In this document: positions 33,185-42,800 of the stretch, one piece after another
How positions within the stretch are numbered: position 1 is the stretch's first letter
How the letters are laid out: each line of letters opens with the position of its first letter
Assembly (NCBI RefSeq): GCF_026151205.1
Contig: NW_026971795.1
Location: 1 to 51,676 of the forward strand
Origin: Bolinopsis microptera
Lineage: Eukaryota; Ctenophora; Tentaculata; Lobata; Bolinopsidae
Direction: 5' to 3'
DNA length: 51,676 nucleotides
Program-made: the position numbers and the translations under genes
The notes under the pieces: model-generated
Seen by the model: the letters and a program-made list of their open reading frames with translations, nothing else
Told to the model about the DNA's origin: nothing
Database searches by the model: none

Positions 33185-34166
33185 AACTACTAGGGTTGCG
33201 AACAAGGGGAGGAATGTGTAAAGGGTGGTAACGTGTGGTAACCTATGGTAACCATGGTAACCTGTTGTAACCCCCATTACCTGCATGTGTAAAGGGTGGT
33301 AACCTTTGGAAACCATGGTAACCATGGTAACCATGGTAACCTGTTGTAACCCCATTACCTGCATGTGTAAAGGGTGGTAACCTATGGTAACCATGGTAAC
33401 CATGGTAACCTGTTGTAACCCCATTACCTGCATGTGTAAAGGGTGGTAACCTATGGTAACCATGGTAACCATGGTAACTTGTTGTAACCCCATTACCTGC
33501 ATGTGTAAAGGGTGGTAACCTATGGTAACCATGGTAACCATGGTAACTTGTTGTAACCCCATTACCTGCATGTGTAAAGGGTGGTAACCTATGGTAACCA
33601 TGGTAACCATGGTAACTTGTTGTAACCCCATTACCTGCATGTGTAAAGGGTGGTAACCTGTGGTAACCTATGGTAACCTGTTGTAACCCCCATTACCTGC
33701 ATGTGTAAAGGGTGGTAACCTGTGGTAACCTATGGTAACCTGTTGTAACCCCCATTACCTGCATGTGTAAAGGGTGGTAACCTGTGGTAACCTATGGTAA
33801 CCTGTTGTAACCCCCATTACCTGCATGTGTAAAGGGTGGTAACCTGTGGTAACCTATGGTAACCTGTTGTAACCCCCATTACCTGCATGTGTAAAGGGTG
33901 GTAACCTGTGGTAACCTATGGTAACCTGTTGTAACCCCCATTACCTGCATGTGTAAAGGGTGGTAACGTGTGGTAACCTGTGGTAACCATGGTAACCTGT
34001 TGTAACCCCCATTACCTGCATGTGTAAAGGGTGGTTACCTGTGGTAACCTATGGTAACCTGTGGTAACCTATGGTAACCTATGGTAACTATGGTAACCTG
34101 TTGTAACCCCATTACCTGCATGTGTAAAGGGTGGTAACCTATGGTAAGCTGTTGTAACCCCATTAC
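33185..34166 (-). repeat. 62/69-bp minisatellite made of the EF2 exon's 5' splice site
   Basis: Plus-strand units end in TTGTAACCCCATTACCTGCA TGTGTAAAGGGT, with either CCTATGGTAACCATGG-type cores (69 bp, at 33280-33640) or CCTGTGGTAACCTATGG-type cores (62 bp, at 33640-33960). On the minus strand every unit contains CATGCAG|GTAATGGGG, identical to the true exon end and donor at 34167/34166. Thirteen extra copies lie at about 33272, 33350, 33420, 33489, 33558, 33627, 33690, 33752, 33814, 33876, 33938, 34010 and 34110. The 69-bp version is a multiple of three, which explains the long open frame 33143-33640. Confidence 0.95.
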
Positions 34167-34269
34167 CTGCATGAACTCGGTACTGGTGAGTATCTTGTTT
34201 CTGAGGTTCCTGAAGTCCACTCCCTCCCCTGACCCTCCTCCGCACAACATCAGACACTTCATCTGCCAC
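34167..34269 (-). CDS. SCGN: Secretagogin-like gene, EF2 exon (first one present)
   Basis: 103 nt, acceptor TATATATATAAG, donor CATGCAG|GTAATG, phase 1 in and phase 0 out. Encodes WQMKCLMLCGGGSGEGVDFR and then NLRNKILTSTEFMQ. W-x-MK near the start and EFMQ at the end line up with secretagogin EF2 (W-K-M-K-Q-Q-F-M, degenerate loop, EFMQ-I-W). The loop region CGGGSGEGVDFR lacks Asp ligands, as in vertebrate EF2, and should not bind calcium. The EF1 exon and the start codon are not visible in the window to the right, so the gene is 5'-incomplete here. The internal ATG at 34262 is not taken as the start because the acceptor-bounded reading fits the family further upstream. Confidence 0.65.
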
Positions 34270-34344
34270 CTTATATATATATACCAACACTTACTTTAGT
34301 ACTTCTCGCGGAATAAAGAAGGGAAAGTTCTGCAAGAGAGAGGG

Positions 34345-34383
34345 GACCCCCCTCCCCCCTCCCCCCCCCCCCCCCCCCCCCCT
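34345..34383. repeat. Poly-C tract
   Basis: About 38 nt of almost pure C with a few T, in the sequence upstream of the EF2 exon on the minus strand. Confidence 0.9.
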
Positions 34384-34570
34384 CAAGAGACAAGTATCTA
34401 ACGTGTTTTGAATATTAAAACTCAGAATAAGACTCAGAGAGAAGTGACGAAATTATAGTAGCTGTTTAAAGCTCCTTTGTTACGTAAACTAAAATATCTT
34501 TAAAGAAAGATAGAACAAGAAATATGGCCGCATTTCTTGAGTGGATTTCCCGATCCAAAATGCAGATGGT

Positions 34571-34720
34571 GTGTAATGGTGTGTAATGGTGTGTAATGGT
34601 GTGTAATGGTGTGTAATGGTGTGTAATGGTGTGTAATGGTGTGTAATGGTGTGTAATGGTGTGTAATGGTGTGTAATGATGTGTAATGGTGTGTAATGGT
34701 GTGTAATGGTGTGTAATGGT
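34571..34720. repeat. 10-bp microsatellite (GTGTAATGGT)n, 15 copies
   Basis: Fifteen units, one with GTGTAATGAT at 34671. Minus-strand open frames of His/Thr-rich repeats here are translations of the array. Confidence 0.95.
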
Positions 34721-35851
34721 GTCTCATAACCATGGTAACCTGTGAGATGGTGTCTCATATCATATTACATATCGAGCAATTCTATTTATGCAAGCTGACA
34801 TGGATCTGTACATAATACTGACGAAATAAAGTGCAAAATATTTACATATCCGCCACTAGACTATATCTTCCGTGCATGGTGAAAATTGACAATTTGCTTG
34901 ATCAGTTTGGCGTCGCAAACCAACAGTAACCAATCCAGAATATCGCGCAAAATAACTTTGCGGATATTACCATAGCAACTAAACGGCCAGCGACAACAGC
35001 GACAAAGAGCGAGGCGAACAAGCCTGCGCGGACGCAAGCTACCATATACAAAAACAATTTGTTCGCTGACTCTTGTGCCTTCGGCACATGAGTCATGAAT
35101 CGGGGTAAAATAGTAAATATCTTATATTTAAATTTAGTGGTTACTTGATTTAATTGTATTAGCCGGTAAATACCTCTTATTAAACCATACAAGCAGCTTA
35201 TTATAAAACTTGATACCAGTCGCTCTGAGATCTTGGGTTCCATATTGATGAATTAATCACTTAGTACTTGCAGTTAAGTTAAACACTTAACACTTGAATA
35301 AACTGAATTACCAAACCATTTCCACTTATCTTATTGGTGCTAATTAGGGTTATCGAATAGTTCGGAAAATGTCAACCGAATATACGGTATTTGGTAGTAG
35401 GTATTTGGTAGTATATATCTGGTATTCGGTTACATAATAGCGGATACTATCATATACCAAATATGCAGTAAAAAACAAACGAATGTCAAGTGAAAAAAGA
35501 AACTAAGCACCATTACATTAATTCGTATAATCTAATAGCCTAAAGTAAGTTTAACGTTATGATTGAAAGCTAAGTGATCATGTAAATGACATAATATTGG
35601 CATATTGCCAATATTGCGTCAGCCGCTTATTACTGCCGCATTCCTTTGGAGTCTTTCTTCTTTGGCACAAAACACATATTTTGGACTGATTTTAGTTTCT
35701 TTCGTTAAAAAACAAGCCATTATTAAACCAGTCTTCATTTTGTATGAATATGGTAAATTGTATAGTTTTAAATATGGTAGAATATTGTTTTTTTATAGAT
35801 ACAGTAGATATAGGAAAATGTATTGTTTGAACCCCCCCCCCCCCCCCTCAG
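34721..35851. other. AT-rich intronic/intergenic stretch
   Basis: No recognised gene apart from the weak minus-strand frame at 34902-35243. Contains two inverted repeats: TATTTGGTAGTATATATC at about 35401 against GATACTATCATATACCAAAT near 35445-35465, and AATATTGGC/GCCAATATT at 35593-35615. It ends in a poly-C run that serves as the polypyrimidine tract of the exon at 35852. Confidence 0.5.
34902..35243 (-). CDS. Unrecognised open frame, 113 codons
   Basis: ATG-started frame with a hydrophobic C-terminal half (KLFLYMVACVRAGLFASLFV region), possibly one or two membrane segments, and a basic N-terminal half starting MEPKISERLVSS. I recognise no family. A donor-like LNQ|GTAACC occurs after codon 33. 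It lies upstream of the EF2 exon on the same strand, but nothing in it resembles an EF1 hand. Chance ORF is the default reading. Confidence 0.15.
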   Translation of the reverse strand: MEPKISERLVSSFIISCLYGLIRGIYRLIQLNQVTTKFKYKIFTILPRFMTHVPKAQESANKLFLYMVACVRAGLFASLFVAVVAGRLVAMVISAKLFCAIFWIGYCWFATPN

Positions 35852-35973
35852 ATGCTGGAAGAGGAGTTAGCTCCCTGGGAGGTGACACACAACAGTCTGT
35901 TAGCCACCACCAAGATACTAGTGCAACAGTTAACTCTTATCAGGGACACTGTAGTAGCTCAACCCAACACTAG
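35852..35973 (+). CDS. Plus-strand helical exon, partly triplicated
   Basis: 122 nt from CCCCCCCTCAG to the donor ACTAG|GTCAGT, phase 0 in, phase 2 out. Encodes MLEEELAPWEVTHNSLLATT followed by KILVQQLTLIRDTVVAQPNT, a long amphipathic helix after an acidic start. Phase and strand are compatible with the exon at 28100-28183 and hence with the vinculin-like gene, in which such helices build four-helix bundles, but this exon alone is not diagnostic. The ATG could instead be an initiator. From codon 12 on, its sequence is repeated twice downstream. Confidence 0.5.
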
Positions 35974-36180
35974 GTCAGTTCACTAGTACACACAACAGTC
36001 TGTTAGCCACCACCAAGATACTAGTGCAACAGTTCACTCTTATCAGGGACACTGTAGTAGCTCAACCCAACACTAGGTCAGTTCACACAACAGTCTGTTA
36101 GCCACCACCAAGATACTAGTGCAACAGTTCACTCTTATCAGGGACACTGTAGTAGCTCAACCCAACACTAGGTCAGTTTA
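35886..36180 (+). repeat. Three tandem copies of exon 3' part plus donor (94-102 bp)
   Basis: Copies at about 35886-35985, 35986-36083 and 36084-36180. Each has ACACAACAG, then a 78-nt segment from TCTGTTAGCCACCACCAAG to CCAACACTAG, then GTCAGTT. Copies 2 and 3 carry CAGTTCACT where copy 1 has CAGTTAACT (Leu to Phe). Each of copies 2 and 3 has an acceptor-like CAACAG and a GT donor at the ends of the 78-nt segment; the segment is 26 codons in phase 2-2, the same phase as in copy 1, and has no stop. Confidence 0.9.
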
Positions 36181-38670
36181 CTAGTAGGGAGGGAGGGGTT
36201 CATTAGATTTAGTAGGGAGGGTTTCATCATATTTAGTAGGGAGGGGTTCATCATATCATATTTAGCAGGGAGGGTTCCATTATGTCTGCATTTTGGAGGG
36301 GTTCATATTTAGCAGGGAGGGTTTCATCATATCATATTTAGCAGGGAGGGTTCCATTATGTCTGCATTTTGGAGGGGTTCATATTTAGCAGGGAGGGTTT
36401 CATCATATCATATTTAGCAGGGAGGGTTTCATCATATTTAGCAGGGAGGGTTTCATCATATTTAGCAGGGAGGGTTTCATCATATTTAGCAGGGAGGGTT
36501 TCATCATATTTAGCAGGGAGGGTTTCATCATATTTAGCAGGGAGGGTTTCATCATATTTAGCAGGGAGGGTTTCATCATATCATATTTAGTAGGGAGGGT
36601 TTCATCATATTTAGCAGGGAGGGTTTCATCATATCATATTTAGCAGGGAGGGTTCCATTATGTCTGCATTTTGGAGGGGTTCATATTTAGCAGGGAGGGT
36701 TTCATCATATCATATTTAGCAGGGAGGGTTCCATTATGTCTGCATTTTGGAGGGGTTCATATTTAGCAGGGAGGGTTTCATCATATCATATTTAGCAGGG
36801 AGGGTTTCATCATATTTAGCAGGGAGGGTTTCATCATATTTAGCAGGGAGGGTTTCATCATATTTAGCAGGGAGGGTTTCATCATATTTAGCAGGGAGGG
36901 TTTCATCATATCATATTTAGCAGGGAGGGTTTCATCATATTTAGCAGGGAGGGTTTCATCATATTTAGCAGGGAGGGTTTCATCATATTTAGCAGGGAGG
37001 GTTTCATCATATCATATTTAGCAGGGAGGGTTTCGTCATATTTAGCAGGGAGGGTTTCATTATATCATATTTAGCAGGGAGGGTTTCATCATATCATATT
37101 TAGCAGGGAGGGTTTCATCATATCATATTTAGCAGGGAGGGTTTCATTATGTCATATTTAGCAGGGAGGGTTTCATCATATAATATTTAGCAGGGAGGGT
37201 TTCATCATATCATATTTAGCAGGGAGGGTTTCATCATATTTAGCAGGGAGGGTTTCATCATATCATATTTAGCAGGGAGGGTTTCATCATATTTAGCAGG
37301 GAGGGTTTCATCATATTTAGCAGGGAGGGTTTCATCATATCATATTTAGCAGGGAGGGTTTCATCATATTTAGCAGGGAGGGTTTCATCATATTTAGCAG
37401 GGAGGGTTTCATCATATCATATTTAGCAGGGAGGGTTTCATCATATTTAGCAGGGAGGGTTTCATCATATTTAGCAGGGAGGGTTTCATCATATCATATT
37501 TAGCAGGGAGGGTTTCATCATATTTAGCAGGGAGGGTTTCATCATATTTAGCAGGGAGGGTTTCATCATATTTAGCAGGGAGGGTTTCATCATATCATAT
37601 TTAGCAGGGAGGGTTTCATCATATTTAGCAGGGAGGGTTTCATCATATTTAGCAGGGAGGGTTTCATCATATCATATTTAGCAGGGAGGGTTTCATCATA
37701 TTTAGCAGGGAGGGTTTCATCATATTTAGCAGGGAGGGTTTCATCATATCATATTTAGCAGGGAGGGTTTCATCATATTTAGCAGGGAGGGTTTCATCAT
37801 ATTTAGCAGGGAGGGTTTCATCATATTTAGCAGGGAGGGTTTCATCATATCATATTTAGCAGGGAGGGTTTCGTCATATTTAGCAGGGAGGGTTTCATTA
37901 TATCATATTTAGCAGGGAGGGTTTCATCATATCATATTTAGCAGGGAGGGTTTCATTATGTCATATTTAGCAGGGAGGGTTTCATCATATAATATTTAGC
38001 AGGGAGGGTTTCATCATATAATATTTAGCAGGGAGGGTTTCATCATATCATATTTAGCAGGGAGGGTTTCATCATATCATATTTAGCAGGGAGGGTTTCA
38101 TCATATAATATTTAGCAGGGAGGGTTTCATCATATCATATTTAGCAGGGAGGGTTTCATCATATCATATTTAGCAGGGAGGGTTTCATCATATCATATTT
38201 AGCAGGGAGGGTTTTATCATATCATATTTAGCAGGGAGGGTTCCATCATATTTAGCAGGGAGGGTTTCATCATATCATATTTAGCAGGGAGGGTTTCATC
38301 ATATCATATTTAGCAGGGAGGGTTTTATCATATCATATTTAACAGGGAGGGTTTTATCATATCATATTTAGCAGGGAGGGTTTTATCATATCATATTTAG
38401 CAGGGAGGGTTTCATCATATTTAGCAGGGAGGGTTTCATCATATTTAGCAGGGAGGGTTTCATCATATTTAGCAGGGAGGGTTTCATCATATTTAGCAGG
38501 GAGGGTTTCATCATATCATATTTAGCAGGGAGGGTTTCATTATGTCATATTTAGCAGGGAGGGTTTCATCATATTTAGCAGGGAGGGTTCCATCATATTT
38601 AGCAGGGAGGGTTTCATCATATCATATTTAGCAGGGAGGGTTTTATCATATCATATTTAGCAGGGAGGGT
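36181..38670. repeat. 24/29-bp minisatellite array, about 95 copies
   Basis: Two interspersed unit lengths: TTTAGCAGGGAGGGTTTCAT plus CATA (24 bp) and the same with an extra TCATA (29 bp). Rare variants: GTCTGCATTTTGGAGGGG blocks (36270-36770), CGTCATA, TTATGTCATA and ATAATATT. Runs such as long-short-short recur, suggesting higher-order organisation. The array starts about 10 nt after the third copy of the exon donor (TTTACTAGTAGGGAGGG). The Ser/Tyr/Leu/Ala/Gly frame at 36369-36590 is a repeat translation. Confidence 0.95.
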
Positions 38671-38710
38671 ATGTGTAACTGTGCTATACTAGGAGTATCT
38701 GGAGTTTATT
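38664..38710 (+). CDS. Possible short terminal exon after the 24/29-bp array
   Basis: The last array unit ends CATATTTAGCAG, and the sequence after it is open for 15 codons to TAA when entered with the two bases left by the exon ending at 35973 (reading REGMCNCAILGVSGVY). All array units carry the same TTTAGCAG|GG, so this would be another case of a multiplied acceptor. The open stretch is short enough to be chance, and there is no family support. Confidence 0.15.
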
Positions 38711-38740
38711 AACTTACTAATAGTTTATATTGAAAATTAG

Positions 38741-38887
38741 GGTTATTTAACTCTTCGTAAAGGTGATTTAACTCTTCGTAAAGGTGATTTTACTCAAGTT
38801 CGTTAAGGTGATTTTACTCTTCGTAAAGGTGATTTTACTCTTCGTAAAGGTGATTTTACTCTTCGTAAAGGTTATTTAACTTTTCGA
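38741..38887. repeat. 21-bp tandem repeat, 7 copies
   Basis: Units of GTGATTTTACTCTTCGTAAA G, the first and last with GTTATTTAAC. Clean copies in the centre. Confidence 0.9.
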
Positions 38888-38954
38888 TTTGCAGTTCTGC
38901 TATCATAACATTTCACAGGTGTAATTTTACAGCAATATAATCTAGTCACCGTTA

Positions 38955-39125
38955 GTGAACCCGTCCCCCCTTCCCCCCTCTGCGCCCCCCCCCCCCCCCC
39001 CCCCCCGTCCCCCCCTCTGCGGCCCGCCCCCCCCCCCTCCCCCCCTTCTGCGGCCCCCTCCCCCCTCTGCGGGCCGCCCCCCCCCCCCCCCCTCTGCGGC
39101 CCGCGCCCCCCTCCTCTGCGGTGCC
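38955..39125. repeat. C-rich tandem tract with CTCTGCGGCC units
   Basis: C-runs of variable length alternating with CTCTGCGGCCC. The poly-Pro open frame is a repeat translation. Confidence 0.9.
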
Positions 39126-39227
39126 CTTAGTTACGGGACACAATTAGTGAGCTATATCACAAACACAAGGTCACTGAGTCGTGTAACACCTGGTCACCTG
39201 GTGTAGCTGAAATATACAGGTGGCACA

Positions 39228-39326
39228 CAGTGTACAGTGTACAGTGTACAGTGTACAGTGTACAGTGTACAGTGTACAGTGTACAGTGTACAGTGTACAG
39301 TGTACAGTGTACAGTGTACAGTGTAC
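39228..39326. repeat. 7-bp microsatellite (CAGTGTA)n, 14 copies
   Basis: Perfect heptanucleotide repeat. GTGTAC/GTACAC self-complementarity allows hairpins. Confidence 0.95.
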
Positions 39327-39821
39327 TCTTAGAATGCGACAGTTCTGCTGAGATATATAACATTAAGAGCTAGGTACAAACTATGATAGTTGGAATATAT
39401 GAAAACCAATGGAAGCAATAATTCGCGAACAGTTCCTGTTTGTTGTAGATTGAGATAGTGGATGACTAGTGACTAGTAGTCAGTGACGTAGTGTCCCTAA
39501 CTATGTCACCTGACCTCCCTTATTTTGTGTAATTTGTTGGCGCCTACCCGGCAGACGGATTATTGCCGGAAATAACAGCAAATCACTCGTCCACAGATTA
39601 TCACTTAACCTCTCGTATTTTACTAAAATCCCTCATTTTAATTAATAAGGATAAATTGAATTACCCCGTTGAGCCGTGAACTAACTTGTTCCCTGATTTG
39701 GTGTTATTAAACCTTGAAAACACCCTGCACACCTAGTGGCTGCACCCTGCAACATTAGTCTGTTATCTTGTAATCACTGCGTTTCATGTTTCCTAACTTT
39801 AATCAGTTGCTGATTGGGCGG
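39327..39821. other. Unique sequence before the 62-bp array, no gene seen
   Basis: AT-rich, no open frame of interest. An acceptor-like TGTTTGTTGTAG near 39449 is followed by stops within a few codons in every frame. Confidence 0.4.
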
Positions 39822-42800
39822 GCTTCGTAACCCTAGTCATGCTCCTCCAACATTTCTATTATCACTTTTCTGCTCTTTCTCTTGCTTCGTAACCCTAGTC
39901 ATGCTCCTCCAACATTTCTATTCTCACTTTTCTGCTCTTTCTCTTGCTTCGTAACCCTAGTCATGCTCCTCCAACATTTCTATTCTCACTTTTCTGCTCT
40001 TTCTCTTGCTTCGTAACCCTAGTCATGCTCCTCCAACATTTCTATTCTCACTTTTCTGCTCTTTCTCTTGCTTCGTAACCCTAGTCATGCTCCTCCAACA
40101 TTTCTATTCTCACTTTTCTGCTCTTTCTCTTGCTTCGTAACCCTAGTCATGCTCCTCCAACATTTCTATTCTCACTTTTCTGCTCTTTCTCTTGCTTCGT
40201 AACCCTAGTCATGCTCCTCCAACATTTCTATTCTCACTTTTCTGCTCTTTCTCTTGCTTCGTAACCCTAGTCATGCTCCTCCAACATTTCTATTCTCACT
40301 TTTCTGCTCTTTCTCTTGCTTCGTAACCCTAGTCATGCTCCTCCAACATTTCTATTCTCACTTTTCTGCTCTTTCTCTTGCTTCGTAACCCTAGTCATGC
40401 TCCTCCAACATTTCTATTCTCACTTTTCTGCTCTTTCTCTTGCTTCGTAACCCTAGTCATGCTCCTCCAACATTTCTATTCTCACTTTTCTGCTCTTTCT
40501 CTTGCTTCGTAACCCTAGTCATGCTCCTCCAACATTTCTATTCTCACTTTTCTGCTCTTTCTCTTGCTTCGTAACCCTAGTCATGCTCCTCCAACATTTC
40601 TATTCTCACTTTTCTGCTCTTTCTCTTGCTTCGTAACCCTAGTCATGCTCCTCCAACATTTCTATTCTCACTTTTCTGCTCTTTCTCTTGCTTCGTAACC
40701 CTAGTCATGCTCCTCCAACATTTCTATTCTCACTTTTCTGCTCTTTCTCTTGCTTCGTAACCCTAGTCATGCTCCTCCAACATTTCTATTCTCACTTTTC
40801 TGCTCTTTCTCTTGCTTCGTAACCCTAGTCATGCTCCTCCAACATTTCTATTCTCACTTTTCTGCTCTTTCTCTTGCTTCGTAACCCTAGTCATGCTCCT
40901 CCAACATTTCTATTCTCACTTTTCTGCTCTTTCTCTTGCTTCGTAACCCTAGTCATGCTCCTCCAACATTTCTATTCTCACTTTTCTGCTCTTTCTCTTG
41001 CTTCGTAACCCTAGTCATGCTCCTCCAACATTTCTATTCTCACTTTTCTGCTCTTTCTCTTGCTTCGTAACCCTAGTCATGCTCCTCCAACATTTCTATT
41101 CTCACTTTTCTGCTCTTTCTCTTGCTTCGTAACCCTAGTCATGCTCCTCCAACATTTCTATTCTCACTTTTCTGCTCTTTCTCTTGCTTCGTAACCCTAG
41201 TCATGCTCCTCCAACATTTCTATTCTCACTTTTCTGCTCTTTCTCTTGCTTCGTAACCCTAGTCATGCTCCTCCAACATTTCTATTCTCACTTTTCTGCT
41301 CTTTCTCTTGCTTCGTAACCCTAGTCATGCTCCTCCAACATTTCTATTCTCACTTTTCTGCTCTTTCTCTTGCTTCGTAACCCTAGTCATGCTCCTCCAA
41401 CATTTCTATTCTCACTTTTCTGCTCTTTCTCTTGCTTCGTAACCCTAGTCATGCTCCTCCAACATTTCTATTCTCACTTTTCTGCTCTTTCTCTTGCTTC
41501 GTAACCCTAGTCATGCTCCTCCAACATTTCTATTCTCACTTTTCTGCTCTTTCTCTTGCTTCGTAACCCTAGTCATGCTCCTCCAACATTTCTATTCTCA
41601 CTTTTCTGCTCTTTCTCTTGCTTCGTAACCCTAGTCATGCTCCTCCAACATTTCTATTCTCACTTTTCTGCTCTTTCTCTTGCTTCGTAACCCTAGTCAT
41701 GCTCCTCCAACATTTCTATTCTCACTTTTCTGCTCTTTCTCTTGCTTCGTAACCCTAGTCATGCTCCTCCAACATTTCTATTCTCACTTTTCTGCTCTTT
41801 CTCTTGCTTCGTAACCCTAGTCATGCTCCTCCTACATTTCTATTCTCACTTTTCTGCTCTTTCTCTTGCTTCGTAACCCTAGTCATGCTCCTCCAACATT
41901 TCTATTCTCACTTTTCTGCTCTTTCTCTTGCTTCGTAACCCTAGTCATGCTCCTCCAACATTTCTATTCTCACTTTTCTGCTCTTTCTCTTGCTTCGTAA
42001 CCCTAGTCATGCTCCTCCAACATTTCTATTCTCACTTTTCTGCTCTTTCTCTTGCTTCGTAACCCTAGTCATGCTCCTCCAACATTTCTATTCTCACTTT
42101 TCTGCTCTTTCTCTTGCTTCGTAACCCTAGTCATGCTCCTCCAACATTTCTATTCTCACTTTTCTGCTCTTTCTCTTGCTTCGTAACCCTAGTCATGCTC
42201 CTCCAACATTTCTATTCTCACTTTTCTGCTCTTTCTCTTGCTTCGTAACCCTAGTCATGCTCCTCCAACATTTCTATTCTCACTTTTCTGCTCTTTCTCT
42301 TGCTTCGTAACCCTAGTCATGCTCCTCCAACATTTCTATTCTCACTTTTCTGCTCTTTCTCTTGCTTCGTAACCCTAGTCATGCTCCTCCAACATTTCTA
42401 TTCTCACTTTTCTGCTCTTTCTCTTGCTTCGTAACCCTAGTCATGCTCCTCCAACATTTCTATTCTCACTTTTCTGCTCTTTCTCTTGCTTCGTAACCCT
42501 AGTCATGCTCCTCCAACATTTCTATTCTCACTTTTCTGCTCTTTCTCTTGCTTCGTAACCCTAGTCATGCTCCTCCAACATTTCTATTCTCACTTTTCTG
42601 CTCTTTCTCTTGCTTCGTAACCCTAGTCATGCTCCTCCAACATTTCTATTCTCACTTTTCTGCTCTTTCTCTTGCTTCGTAACCCTAGTCATGCTCCTCC
42701 AACATTTCTATTCTCACTTTTCTGCTCTTTCTCTTGCTTCGTAACCCTAGTCATGCTCCTCCAACATTTCTATTCTCACTTTTCTGCTCTTTCTCTTGCT

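Noticed and set aside
33143-33640. 165-codon minus-strand frame of a 23-residue repeat
   Set aside because: It is the 69-bp intronic minisatellite (69 = 3 x 23) read through. Its only gene relevance is as copies of the EF2 exon donor.
38955-39206. Poly-Pro frame and its Gly/Arg minus-strand counterpart
   Set aside because: Repeat translation of the C-rich CTCTGCGG tract.
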